This document shows, piece by piece, positions 37,181 to 45,923 of a stretch of 64,000 bases of DNA. This stretch comes from Bacillus sp. A301a_S52. GTDB taxonomy: Bacteria > Bacillota > Bacilli > Bacillales > Salisediminibacteriaceae. The DNA lies in contig JABXYP010000001.1 of assembly GCA_024701455.1 (NCBI GenBank), positions 4,158,001 through 4,222,000 on the forward strand, given 5' to 3'. The notes beneath the pieces were generated by a model. It saw nothing but the letters and a program-made list of their open reading frames with translations, made no database searches and was not told where the DNA came from. Position 1 is the first letter of the stretch. Each line of letters starts with the position of its first letter. The position numbers were made by a program, and so were the translations under genes.

Positions 37181-37519
37181 ATGTCAGAACAACAGTCATA
37201 TTCTTCTACAGGGCTTACAAATAATATCGGTGGCTTACTTGCCTACTCCCTCACTTTCATAACAGGTATTATTTTTATTGTCATTGAAAAGGAAAATAAA
37301 TTTATTCGCTTTCATGCTATGCAGTCTATCATGACATTCGTCCCGTTATATATTGTTACAGCCTTCGGCGGCTTAATACCTTTCGCCGGACTACTCTTCA
37401 GTTTCTTGACAGGAATGTTGATGCTTATTTTTTGGATTCTAGGGATGTTTAGAGCCTATAAAGGGGAAATTTATAAGTTTCCTATTGTCGGAAATATTGC
37501 CGCTAAACAACTCGACTAG
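37181..37519 (+). CDS. DUF4870-type small membrane protein
   Basis: A 112-residue protein with an NNIGGLLAYSLTFITG start, the KFIRFHAMQS motif between helices and three to four hydrophobic segments. This matches the Bacillus DUF4870/Tic20-like family found in many Firmicutes. Function unknown. Monocistronic, with its own promoter. Confidence 0.85.
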   Translation: MSEQQSYSSTGLTNNIGGLLAYSLTFITGIIFIVIEKENKFIRFHAMQSIMTFVPLYIVTAFGGLIPFAGLLFSFLTGMLMLIFWILGMFRAYKGEIYKFPIVGNIAAKQLD

Positions 37520-37535
37520 TAAGACGACCATATCT

Positions 37536-37604
37536 TCAAACTGTAAACTGATCCTCTACCTTTTCTTTAACATCTCGCTTATTTGCATGGACACCTTTGT
37601 CCAT
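37536..37604 (-). CDS. Possible 22-residue peptide gene
   Basis: The frame starts at ATG 37604 (or 37610) after GGAGGTG with an 8-nt spacer, and encodes a Lys/Glu/Asp-rich peptide (MDKGVHANKRDVKEKVED...). The start codon lies in a 9-bp inverted repeat, GCATGGACA/TGTCCATGC. No family recognised; it may be chance. Confidence 0.3.
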   Translation of the reverse strand: MDKGVHANKRDVKEKVEDQFTV

Positions 37605-37619
37605 GCCCATAACACCTCC

Positions 37620-38126
37620 AAATATCAATTAATACGTACATCGTTTCGAAAGTGTTTTATAGTGTCACAATAAGCTAGATCAATCTTAATGCACCCAGTC
37701 ATTATGCTCCTTTTTTTATTCCTTTCAATTTTTTAAACATCGTGTATAGTTCATAAGCGTATCATGACAACACCCACACCAAGCCTTTAGTCATGGGTAT
37801 TTTAAATTAATCATCTAATTTCCAGTAATAAATTCTCCCTATTAGGTATTAAGACTATTAAAATACTAATTATAGGTAAATATACAAACCCATATATATA
37901 GCTGTTTTTCATTAAATACCCATGCTATAGTAAACAGAGACGTCTCCTCTCTATGAACCTTTAGTAGCGTTTTTACGACATTATCCGACATCATTTCCAC
38001 TTCTTTTAGATACCGCTAAAAAAAGGCATGACTCCCATCCTCTTTTTTAGAAATGGCTTGTTTTTTGCAGGTAGATACTGTTTACTAGATTAAAACTAAG
38101 ACGATTAGATCAGGAACGTAGCTGAG
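37620..38126. other. Intergenic region, no supported gene
   Basis: About 500 AT-rich nt between the DUF4870 gene and the next lipoprotein. No frame with a ribosome site, no terminator and no recognised RNA was found. Confidence 0.45.
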
Positions 38127-38141
38127 AAAGGAAGAAAGACT

Positions 38142-38798
38142 TTGGTAAGACCTTTTTTATTTTTTATAATACTTATTTTTTTAACAAGTGTGATAATAGG
38201 CTGCAACCAAGACAATGATGTCACAAATACTCTCAGCGAAGAACCGAAGCACTCTGAGGAAACGGGAACGCCATCGCATAACAATGATAGTACTTGGGCA
38301 GAAGTGGGATTGTCAGTCAGCTCCGATGACACATTACTAGAACAAGATTTATCTGCTTTTTTACATGCAATTGCAGCAGAAAAAGAAGAAGGCTATTTTT
38401 TTTATCTAAACCAATTAGAAAATGCCATCGATGTTCAAATGACGATCTCCCATCATTATGATCGCTATTTAACGTCAGCATTAAGGATCTCAAGTAACGT
38501 TAAACAATTAGAATGTAAAACGCCTGAAATGAAGTTTGTAAAGCGGTATTACCTTCAAGGGGTCTCCCAGCATCTGAAAACAGTTGAGGCTATTGAACCT
38601 CATATTGATGCCATTAACAATGACTCCCATCCTTTAACTGTTATTACTGAATTTAACGAGGGGATCACATCAGGTCATGAGGAAATTGCGCTGGCATTCA
38701 TCCAAATTTTAAAAATAGCCGAAAAAACCGACATCGATAACGAACCCGACCTAAAACCACTAAAAGACCATGTCCACCTTTATTTTGAAGCTAGTTAG
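38142..38798 (+). CDS. Lipoprotein of unknown function
   Basis: A 218-residue protein. The N-terminal hydrophobic signal ends at SVIIGC (lipobox), followed by a polar linker rich in Asn, Thr and Glu, then a helical domain from about residue 60 to the end. No enzyme motif is seen. It resembles in size and helical content other Bacillus lipoproteins without known function. TTG start at 38142, 8 nt after AAAGGA. It stands alone. Confidence 0.75.
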   Translation: MVRPFLFFIILIFLTSVIIGCNQDNDVTNTLSEEPKHSEETGTPSHNNDSTWAEVGLSVSSDDTLLEQDLSAFLHAIAAEKEEGYFFYLNQLENAIDVQMTISHHYDRYLTSALRISSNVKQLECKTPEMKFVKRYYLQGVSQHLKTVEAIEPHIDAINNDSHPLTVITEFNEGITSGHEEIALAFIQILKIAEKTDIDNEPDLKPLKDHVHLYFEAS

Positions 38799-38929
38799 GC
38801 CTCTCGCTTAGAACGGGGTTATGGTTTATGGGTTGTTCTTGAACGCTAAGATTCTTACTACCGCTCTCAAAACGATACAACTGGTCCCAAATTGGGTAAT
38901 CTCTCACCTATTGAGAGGTAAAAGCGCTA

Positions 38930-38979
38930 AGTCGCCTATCTTTCTCTTACAATGCAAGTGATGAGATAGGCGATTTTTT
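38930..38979 (+). terminator. Terminator after the lipoprotein gene
   Basis: AGTCGCCTATCT and AGATAGGCGAT form a stem ending in TTTTTT. Confidence 0.85.
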
Positions 38980-39044
38980 CTGTCCTTTGTCCACCATTTT
39001 CTTGGCTACTTTCAATCCGACCGCTATCCGGTACGAATAATTAA

Positions 39045-39200
39045 GAAGTAAATTTTAGGATAAGAACGCAGTCTGAAGATCCGCTTTTACGCAGTTTTAT
39101 TGAGCAAAAGTTAGCTGAAGACAAGCTCTCGGGGAAAAGTCCGTCTAAAGTGAAAGTCATTGGCATTACTCGAATGTTGACATCTTATTTTGACTTATGA
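39045..39200 (+). pseudogene. Possible C-terminal remnant of a transposase-like gene
   Basis: An open stretch of about 51 codons without a start codon. It ends with a basic, helical sequence (LAEDKLSGKSPSKVKVIG then ITRMLTSYFDL). The pattern Gly-Lys-x-x-Lys-Val followed by Arg-x-Leu resembles the C-termini of IS110-type transposases. No inverted ends or other parts of an element are visible. It may equally be another decayed gene. Confidence 0.35.
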
Positions 39201-39279
39201 CTTTCACTCATTAAAGTAAATAATTATTGTTCTTATGATCCTATATATCGTTTAAACACAGGTTTATTGACTTATCCAC

Positions 39280-40224
39280 CTATCCAGTCTTCTCTTTTTT
39301 TATAGTTTGTTTAAGTAATGGTTTCATTGAATAGACGCTAACAATTGCTCCAGCTCCAACGCCGATCCAGAAAGTAATAAAACGAAAGAGAATAGCAAAT
39401 GTCCCTGCTACTTCCAGAGGAATCCCTAAGCCGGTCATAAATGTCACCATTGTCACCTCAAATGTTCCAATACCTCCCGGCGTAAGAGGGAGTAGTGCCA
39501 CTCCATACGAAATAACCACAACCGCAATAATATTAATAAAAGACAAATCAAAGGGTAACGTAGCTGCCAAGATGGCTCCCTTTAACGGAAAAAGAAGCCA
39601 AATAACGATGGAGAGTCCTCCTTGTATGACTATTTCTTTCGTTTCTATTATGGTTAATTCTTTTAGAATAGACTCTTTTAATCGCGTTTTTAGTACACCC
39701 TTCCATAACAGTATTCCCACCCCTGTTAAACCTGCCAAGCTAATTAAACAGATGAAAACCCCATTCATAACAGACAATGTCATGTTTTTAAAATACTGAT
39801 TTAATTGAGCAAATACCATATACACAGACAGAAAAATTAATGGACAAAATGCGACGAAGCTAATACTCTTTTGCAAAGTAATAAGGACCATTGCTTTTGT
39901 AAAAGATACCCCATAGTGTTGTTTGAAGTAAGCACCTTTGAAGGCTTCACTTCCCAATTTAGCCGAAGGCGTAATCCCTTCTATAAAAGCACACATTAGC
40001 AATAGCTTAAAAAGTTCTTTAAGTGTTGTTTCACACTGTGGTTTTAAAAGGCGCTTCCATTGCCATGCCATTAAACAGAAACTTAAAAATTGAAGAAACA
40101 CAAGACATAGTAACCCCGCTACAGACACATGACGAAGCGCTTCCCACCAATTACTCCATGCAAAAGAAGAAAAAATATATAAACATATCCCAATGATGAT
40201 AGCGATAGCTAAAATTCGTTTCAC
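39280..40224 (-). CDS. YbhN/UPF0104-type membrane protein (lysylphosphatidylglycerol synthase TM-domain family)
   Basis: A 314-residue protein with about seven to eight helices and the family segments SAKLGSEAFKGAYFK and LTPGGIGTFEVTMVTFMTGLG. The fold is the flippase half of MprF; stand-alone members are thought to move lipids or other amphiphiles. Its ATG overlaps the stop of the SAM-binding protein gene (ATGA), so it ends a four-gene feoA-feoB-SAM enzyme-YbhN operon. A role in exporting the product of the SAM-binding enzyme is possible but unproven. Confidence 0.85.
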   Translation of the reverse strand: MKRILAIAIIIGICLYIFSSFAWSNWWEALRHVSVAGLLCLVFLQFLSFCLMAWQWKRLLKPQCETTLKELFKLLLMCAFIEGITPSAKLGSEAFKGAYFKQHYGVSFTKAMVLITLQKSISFVAFCPLIFLSVYMVFAQLNQYFKNMTLSVMNGVFICLISLAGLTGVGILLWKGVLKTRLKESILKELTIIETKEIVIQGGLSIVIWLLFPLKGAILAATLPFDLSFINIIAVVVISYGVALLPLTPGGIGTFEVTMVTFMTGLGIPLEVAGTFAILFRFITFWIGVGAGAIVSVYSMKPLLKQTIKKEKTG

Positions 40225-40799
40225 GCTAAATACTCATGTTGGATGTGCTTCACAAAAAGGATTGAAGCAGCAATCATTTTTCCTGAGTGGGCAACGGCAG
40301 CTGTCGCCCTTGCGTACTCACTTTCTTCAAGAACTGAGTAATGGTGTTTGACACGCGTCTTGGGCTGTCGAACAATGAGTCTTGCTGTACTAGCCATAGA
40401 ACCATGCAGATAGTCCTTTATCCTATCTAGCGGAGCAACTTGCATAGCTAAATGAATCACTGAAAAATGCCTTGGGCACACGTCTAAGCCGTTTTGATGT
40501 AAAACTGTTACATGATCCTCAAGGCCCATTAGCTTTACAAACTTAGTTGCTTGAGAAATGACTGCATGCTCTTTATCTATAACAGTAACCTGTGCGCCTG
40601 TTTTAGCAGCAAATAAACAAGCAGAAAAAGGGGTTGCGCCTCCACCAATACACAATACACGATCATGTGCAGTCATTTGGCAAAGCGCGATTTCTTTCTC
40701 AATGACAGACTGATAGTACCAAGCAACAACAGACGCACACGGCGGTATCGTACAACACGCTTGCTCACATAATTTCGTACAATACGTTATAATTGACAT
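40221..40799 (-). CDS. SAM-binding Rossmann protein, nicotianamine-synthase-like
   Basis: About 192 residues from the ATG at 40799, which follows GGAGGAGG at the end of feoB by 9 nt. The core has a SAM-site glycine loop LCIGGGATPFSA, an acidic strand end VTVIDKE and a later HLAMQVAPLDRIKDYLH then LIVRQP. The loop with its internal Pro and the LA-x-x-V...R-x-P ending recall nicotianamine synthases and CntL more than ordinary methyltransferases. The first 20 residues contain five cysteines (at 7, 11, 15, 16, 20). Located between feoB and a YbhN-like gene under an upstream Fur box. Function inferred; plain methyltransferase is the alternative. Confidence 0.6.
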   Translation of the reverse strand: MSIITYCTKLCEQACCTIPPCASVVAWYYQSVIEKEIALCQMTAHDRVLCIGGGATPFSACLFAAKTGAQVTVIDKEHAVISQATKFVKLMGLEDHVTVLHQNGLDVCPRHFSVIHLAMQVAPLDRIKDYLHGSMASTARLIVRQPKTRVKHHYSVLEESEYARATAAVAHSGKMIAASILFVKHIQHEYLA

Positions 40800-40801
40800 A
40801 G

Positions 40802-42565
40802 TTAGTAGCCTCCTCCTGCCAAAAACCATTCTGCTGCTGTTATGAGGAAATTCATCATACCTCCTACTAAAAATGCCAGTAAGATTGTCGCTCCTGAAAT
40901 AGACAGCGCCCATTTCAACTTAAATTCTTTCACTAAAACAAAAAAGACACTCATGCATGGGATATAGAGGAGAGCAACTACTGCGCCGACAAACATTTGT
41001 CCTAACGTTAAACCCATCCCTAAAAGCGGAAGAACTGCCAGCTCTCTCCTTACAACTCCAAGAATTAAGGCAACACTCGCTTCAGCAGGCAGCCCTAGCC
41101 AATTGACAACGAGAGGTTCAATAAGAAAACTCACGTATGACAAGGCGCCTGTTTCAATTGTTAATGCCGCAATTAATATACCAATGACCATCGGAATTTC
41201 TGCTTCAATCATGAAGTGTTTTGTCCGTAGCTTGACTTTATTCCACATCGTATGTGAGTCAGGCACAAGCAGGTTAGGTACCTCGATAAGTACAGGATCG
41301 AGCGTTCCCTTCAACAATTGATTAAGGATCGAACCGCTTATAAACATAATAATAAATGACACTAGAAAAACAGCTAACAATAAAAGAAATGAGTGGTCCC
41401 CTAACAGCGCAATAAATGCCCCTGTCTGAGCTATACAAGGAACAGCCAGACTTACCAAGGAAGACATAATAAGTCGTTCTTTTAAGCTTGTTGCTGTTCT
41501 TGTACCGACAATAGCAGGTACGGCACAACCATACCCCATCGATATAGGAATAATACTATGTCCCTGAAGGCCAAAACGTCGAAGTAATCCGTCGATCAAA
41601 ATACCTAAGCGTGGTAAATACCCGCTGTCTTCTAAAAAAGAGAGGACAATATAAAATAAAAAAACATACGGTAAAATTAATGTTAAAGGCCATTCCACAC
41701 CTTTAATCAGTACGCCAAATTCCCCTACTAGTACTGAATGGATAACGGTATCTTGATTAACCAATAACGATACGAGCCAATCAACGAATGGAATATAATA
41801 GTTATTTAATAAAGGCAAAAAAATAACACTTCTTACAGCCTTACCTACGCCTACTACAAACACCATAGCAAGAAGAACAATCATGATTGCTAAAGGAATT
41901 CCTGTGTGAGGCTGGATCGTCCACTTTTCCAACAAATCAAGCCTCGTTGATCGATAATCTTTGATCGACTGTACATTGCTCACAATGCTTGCAGGTGTTA
42001 AATTAGGATCAAAATCACCATCTATTGAAGGTCCTTTGCGTAACGTACGATTAATTTCTGTCATCAACCGCGTAAACCCGCTTCTCCTAACAGCTACAGT
42101 CGGTATAACTGGAGCTCCTAACAGTCTTTCTAATAATTTGACTTCTATGTGAATCCCCTTACGTTCAGCAACATCCATCATATTCAGCATAAAAATAACA
42201 GGTATTTTTTGTTGCTTTAACATTAAAGCTAATTGTAAATTGCGTTCAAGGTTTGTAGCATCAAGCACGTATAAAATGAGATCTGCCCCGTCATTTAGTA
42301 TGTTGACGGCTGCCTTTTCTGCTTCAGATAAAGCTGTTAATGAATAAATACCAGGCACATCTATAAGAACAGTCGATTCTTTCAGATGAATCAAATTTCC
42401 CTCCATAGCAGAGACAGTCGTCCCTGAATAATTAGCTGTCATCACTCTTTTTTTCGTCAAAGTAGAAAAGATTACACTCTTCCCGACATTCGGATTCCCC
42501 ATTAACAGTACTCTTTTACGAGAAGATGAGTGATTAGTTATATGATGTTCAGAATGACAGCTCAC
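40802..42565 (-). CDS. feoB: Ferrous iron transport protein FeoB
   Basis: A 587-residue Fe(II) transporter. The N-terminal G domain has GNPNVGKS (G1), the Thr of NYSGTTVS (G2), DVPGIYSL (G3) and NMMD (G4). A helical spacer and the membrane domain with two Gate/nucleoside-recognition regions follow (PRLGILIDGLLRRFGLQGHS and MGYGCAVPAI). It is shorter than E. coli FeoB (773). The GTG at 42565 follows GAGGTGG by several bases and overlaps feoA by 17 nt; the TTG at 42586 lies before that site. Co-transcribed with feoA. Confidence 0.93.
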   Translation of the reverse strand: MSCHSEHHITNHSSSRKRVLLMGNPNVGKSVIFSTLTKKRVMTANYSGTTVSAMEGNLIHLKESTVLIDVPGIYSLTALSEAEKAAVNILNDGADLILYVLDATNLERNLQLALMLKQQKIPVIFMLNMMDVAERKGIHIEVKLLERLLGAPVIPTVAVRRSGFTRLMTEINRTLRKGPSIDGDFDPNLTPASIVSNVQSIKDYRSTRLDLLEKWTIQPHTGIPLAIMIVLLAMVFVVGVGKAVRSVIFLPLLNNYYIPFVDWLVSLLVNQDTVIHSVLVGEFGVLIKGVEWPLTLILPYVFLFYIVLSFLEDSGYLPRLGILIDGLLRRFGLQGHSIIPISMGYGCAVPAIVGTRTATSLKERLIMSSLVSLAVPCIAQTGAFIALLGDHSFLLLLAVFLVSFIIMFISGSILNQLLKGTLDPVLIEVPNLLVPDSHTMWNKVKLRTKHFMIEAEIPMVIGILIAALTIETGALSYVSFLIEPLVVNWLGLPAEASVALILGVVRRELAVLPLLGMGLTLGQMFVGAVVALLYIPCMSVFFVLVKEFKLKWALSISGATILLAFLVGGMMNFLITAAEWFLAGGGY

Positions 42566-42794
42566 GTAGCCCCACCTCTTCCACAATGATTTGTGATGCC
42601 ACGTGAAAGTCGATCGCTATCTCACGTTTCCCAGCTAGCTTTATAACGACCGGTCCTCTCCAGCAATTTTTAACCACGACAGTCAGCTCTGTCCCTATAT
42701 GAACACCAAGACACGCCAACATCGGTAAGTCAGGAATACTTACTATTTTGCATTTTACCGATGGATTAACGGTGCATAAGTTTTCTTTAACCAC
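42549..42794 (-). CDS. feoA: Ferrous iron transport protein FeoA
   Basis: An 81-residue SH3-like FeoA protein, a cytosolic partner of FeoB. Typical features are LACLGVHIGTELTV and the C-terminal REIAIDFHVASQIIVEE strand. GTG start at 42794, 7 nt after GGAGG; an upstream TTG frame (42818) contains that site and is excluded. First gene of the Fur-box-linked operon. Confidence 0.92.
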   Translation of the reverse strand: MVKENLCTVNPSVKCKIVSIPDLPMLACLGVHIGTELTVVVKNCWRGPVVIKLAGKREIAIDFHVASQIIVEEVGLRELSF

Positions 42795-42837
42795 CCTTTT
42801 TCCTCCCATTTCAAACAATGATTTTTGAATTCAGTTT

Positions 42838-42857
42838 AATTGAGAATGAGAATCATT
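42838..42857. promoter_or_regulatory. Fur box upstream of feoA
   Basis: TTGAGAATGAGAATCATTTG, close to the Fur 19-mer with repeated GAGAAT-type hexamers. It lies about 45 nt upstream of the feoA start, so iron should repress the operon. Confidence 0.75.
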
Positions 42858-43206
42858 TGTCGAAAATGGCCATTTATTCACAAAGAAGACTTAATTTTTG
42901 AATTTTTTGTTATTAAACATTATTTATCAATCGGAATACCATGCATTTTGACATGCATCAGTTTAGACGACATGCTGATTGGGTGACAGTTAATATCATG
43001 GAGATTTCAACTTTTAAATGTGAATGTCTATTGTTAATAAAAAACAGACAGCTGACACAACGTGTCCTTGTCATAGTGACGTAACCGCGTCCTACTCTGT
43101 TCAATTTCATTCCTTTAAAGAGTAACGTCATCTGGAAAATGGCTCCAGTCATATTTTTTTAAAGTAAGGTGTAAAATACTGAGCGACAGATAACGAGGAG
43201 GTTACG

Positions 43207-43392
43207 ATGGAGACACAGCGTGTAAAAGAAATTATCGAAGCACCTACCATGATTAATGTAAGTTTTAAAGGCGTTCCGGTCTACATTGAATCACTTGATG
43301 ACAGTAGCCGCACAGCCGTCGTCTTTCCGCTAGATGAAATGGATCACCTGCAAGAAGTGGATATTGACGGCCTTGTTGAAGAAGGGCCTTAA
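43207..43392 (+). CDS. sspH: Small acid-soluble spore protein, H type
   Basis: A 61-residue SspH-family protein (QRVKEIIEAPTMINVSFKGV then PVYIESLDD, TAVVFPLDE and a terminal LVEEG). H-type SASPs are made in the forespore. Preceded by GAGGAGG. A tandem paralogue follows 32 nt later. It marks the host as an endospore former. Confidence 0.92.
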   Translation: METQRVKEIIEAPTMINVSFKGVPVYIESLDDSSRTAVVFPLDEMDHLQEVDIDGLVEEGP

Positions 43393-43424
43393 TATAAGCA
43401 TTTAAAAAGGACGGAGGTAAACAT

Positions 43425-43616
43425 ATGGACAAACAAAGGGCAGAGGAAATTGCTCACTCTCCAGACATGAAGCATGTGACTTACAATGACACCCCCATAT
43501 ATATTCAGCATGTTGATGACGTGACTAATACAGCTCGCATTTTCTCACTTACTCAACCAGAAAATGAATTCGATGTGCCTGTCACTAGCTTGATCGAAGA
43601 AAATTCAACTAGCTAA
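43425..43616 (+). CDS. sspH: Small acid-soluble spore protein, H type (second copy)
   Basis: A 63-residue paralogue (QRAEEIAHSPDMKHVTYND, PIYIQHVDD, TARIFSL, then DVPVTSLIEE), closer to the SspH consensus than its neighbour. GGAGG precedes the ATG. A bidirectional terminator follows. Confidence 0.93.
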   Translation: MDKQRAEEIAHSPDMKHVTYNDTPIYIQHVDDVTNTARIFSLTQPENEFDVPVTSLIEENSTS

Positions 43617-43625
43617 AGAACAGAC

Positions 43626-43666
43626 AAATGGCACCGATCAGTTACATTTAATGATCGGTGCCATTT
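43626..43666. terminator. Bidirectional terminator after the sspH pair
   Basis: AAATGGCACCGATCA and its exact complement TGATCGGTGCCATTT form a 15-bp stem. It ends both the sspH unit and the convergent reductase gene. Confidence 0.85.
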
Positions 43667-43815
43667 GATAAATCATAATTAAGAAGTGTTCGTACCGTTT
43701 CCTTGTTAGCAATGTCATTACAAAGTAGCAATTCACATGGTACTGCATCTTCACATTACTGTCAGCCATTATCATTAAAACTAAGCGTGTTATAAAATAT
43801 TGAACATTCCGTTTC

Positions 43816-44868
43816 CTACCGTGCGTTTTGCCTCTCTTTTTTTAGCTCAGCATTCCATTCCTTAAAAACGTCATTGTGTGAGGAAACACGACCTGATTTC
43901 TCTGCTTTAGGTTCAATAAATCGTTTCGCTTGGTTAATAGCATTAGCAGCATCCTGAAAAGCCCCGGCTATTAAATGAAGTTTTCCTTCATGCCTCAAAA
44001 TATCTCCAGCCGCAAATATCCCTGGTACGGAGGAGCTACTGTTTGGCCCTCCTGCGATAAAGTGCTCGTCTTGTAGTTCTATTGGCAAGCCTGTATTTTT
44101 TAATAACGACGTATCCTGTTCATACCCATGATTAATGACTACCTCATCCACTTCTAGCTCTGTCGTTTCTCCCGCATTCCCCCGTAAGAGTTCCACACGG
44201 TCTATCGCTTCCTCCGACCTTTTAGCAATAAGCTTTGTCACGGATGTATTGAAGTAACACGTAACAGAACTGTTCAACAAACGACTTACTTCAGCTTCGT
44301 GACCCTTTAGCGCCTCTTTGCGGTACGTCAAGTACACTTTTTCAGCGACAGGTTCAAGTTCATTTGCCCAGTCAATAGCAGCATTCCCCCCGCCAGAGAT
44401 GAGCACTTTTTTCCCTTTAAATCGTGCTAAAGATTGAATCGTGTAATGGAGATTCGTCAGTTCAAATCGTTCGGCCCCTTCAATGGCAAGTTTCTGAGGT
44501 GTAATGATTCCTCCTCCTACCGCTATAACGATTGTTTTGGAGGCATGCCAATCTCCGTTATTAGTCGTTATATAGAAAATGCCGTCCTCGTGTTTACTAA
44601 TATGTGTGACCTTCGTATTCAGATGCACGGATGGCTTAAAAGTGAGGCCCTGATTAATTAGTTGATTGATAAATGTGTCGCCCGTTGTAGGTGGCAGTCC
44701 CCCAACATCCCAAATCATTTTTTCTGGATAAAGCCTTACTTTGCCACCCAGTTCAGCTTGATACTCAATTAGTTTCGTTTTCATTTCTCTCAATCCACTA
44801 TAAAATGCTGAATATAATCCAGCAGGCCCCCCGCCAATAATCGTCACATCGAAAACATCTAACGTCAT
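43816..44868 (-). CDS. Ferredoxin/flavodoxin-NADP+ reductase, TrxR-like (YumC type)
   Basis: A 350-residue FAD/NADPH enzyme. FAD site is TIIGGGPAGLYSAFYSG, and NADPH site is VLISGGGNAAIDWANEL. The C-terminal FAD contact is GIFAAGDILRHEGKLHLIAGAF. There is no CxxC redox pair, which separates it from thioredoxin reductase. The ATG at 44868 follows AAAGGGGTG. It is divergent from a siderophore ABC operon with a shared Fur box at 44949, so in iron starvation it may reduce imported ferric chelates or supply reduced ferredoxin; that is inference. Confidence 0.9.
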   Translation of the reverse strand: MTLDVFDVTIIGGGPAGLYSAFYSGLREMKTKLIEYQAELGGKVRLYPEKMIWDVGGLPPTTGDTFINQLINQGLTFKPSVHLNTKVTHISKHEDGIFYITTNNGDWHASKTIVIAVGGGIITPQKLAIEGAERFELTNLHYTIQSLARFKGKKVLISGGGNAAIDWANELEPVAEKVYLTYRKEALKGHEAEVSRLLNSSVTCYFNTSVTKLIAKRSEEAIDRVELLRGNAGETTELEVDEVVINHGYEQDTSLLKNTGLPIELQDEHFIAGGPNSSSSVPGIFAAGDILRHEGKLHLIAGAFQDAANAINQAKRFIEPKAEKSGRVSSHNDVFKEWNAELKKERQNAR

Positions 44869-44948
44869 AACTAAAACACCCCTTTGCGATCTTTTGAAAA
44901 TTTCCATTGACTTTAAAAACCGTAACACTTATGCTTATTGTAGATGGC

Positions 44949-44967
44949 ATTGAGAATCATTATCAAC
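44949..44967. promoter_or_regulatory. Fur box shared by divergent iron genes
   Basis: Contains TGAGAAT-C-ATTATCA, a near-perfect 7-1-7 Fur site, between the reductase (minus) and the siderophore ABC genes (plus). Confidence 0.88.
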
Positions 44968-45077
44968 GTTTTTTTAATAATCTAACGTGACATCTCGTTT
45001 GAAGATGTTATTAAATAACATGGCGTCGTTAGGACGATTGCGCATGAGAAACGATCATGACGAAAGGGTGGAGAGGA

Positions 45078-45923
45078 ATGAACCGTCTATTTGCGGACAG
45101 CATCACTGTGGGATATGGAGAAGAACCGATTATTAAAGATTTAAATATGTACATACCAGATGAGAAGATCACGACTATTATAGGCCCAAATGGTTGTGGG
45201 AAATCAACATTGCTGAAAGCACTTACGCGTATCATTCCCCATGCTTCAGGGTCCATTATCCTTGATGGCCAGCACATTTCTAAAGAGAATACCAAAAATT
45301 TAGCGAAAAAAATGGCCATTCTTCCGCAAACGCCTGAAAGTGCAAGTGGCCTTACAGTTGGTGAGCTCGTTTCTTATGGCAGATTCCCTTATCAGCGTGG
45401 AATGGGGCGCCTTACGAAACATGACCGTGACGTGATTGATTGGGCTCTTGAGGTTACGAGAACTGAGGAATTCAAGTACCGTCCTGTGGATGCTTTATCT
45501 GGCGGCCAGCGTCAACGTGTATGGATCGCCATGGCTCTTGCGCAAGAGACAGAAATGATCTTTCTTGATGAACCAACAACCTACTTAGATATGGCGCACC
45601 AATTAGAAGTCTTAGAATTGCTAGAAGAATTAAATCGCTCAGAAAAGCGGACGATTATTATGGTACTTCATGATTTAAACCAAGCAGCCAGGTTCGCTGA
45701 CCATATTATCGCAATGAAAGACGGGCATATTTTATCTTCCGGTCACTGCGAAGATGTGATTTGTGCCGACGTCCTTAGAAAAGTATTTCATATTGACGCC
45801 GTGATCGGCCGTGATCCTCGAACCCACAAACCGATGTGTATGACCTATCACTTACTTAAAGGAGAGACTCAACAGCATGAAGAAAATGTTCATTCCATTC
45901 GCACTGTCGCTGCTCATTCTTAA
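45078..45923 (+). CDS. Ferric siderophore ABC transporter ATPase (FecE/YusV-like)
   Basis: A 281-residue nucleotide-binding subunit. Walker A is GPNGCGKST, the signature is LSGGQRQRVWIA, Walker B is IFLDEPTTYLD, and the switch His is in MVLHDLNQAARF. The TTYLD ending after Walker B is typical of iron-siderophore importers. ATG at 45078 close after GGAG; the frame opens at 45057 without a site. Its 3' end overlaps the binding-protein gene by 47 nt. Behind a Fur box. Confidence 0.93.
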   Translation: MNRLFADSITVGYGEEPIIKDLNMYIPDEKITTIIGPNGCGKSTLLKALTRIIPHASGSIILDGQHISKENTKNLAKKMAILPQTPESASGLTVGELVSYGRFPYQRGMGRLTKHDRDVIDWALEVTRTEEFKYRPVDALSGGQRQRVWIAMALAQETEMIFLDEPTTYLDMAHQLEVLELLEELNRSEKRTIIMVLHDLNQAARFADHIIAMKDGHILSSGHCEDVICADVLRKVFHIDAVIGRDPRTHKPMCMTYHLLKGETQQHEENVHSIRTVAAHS

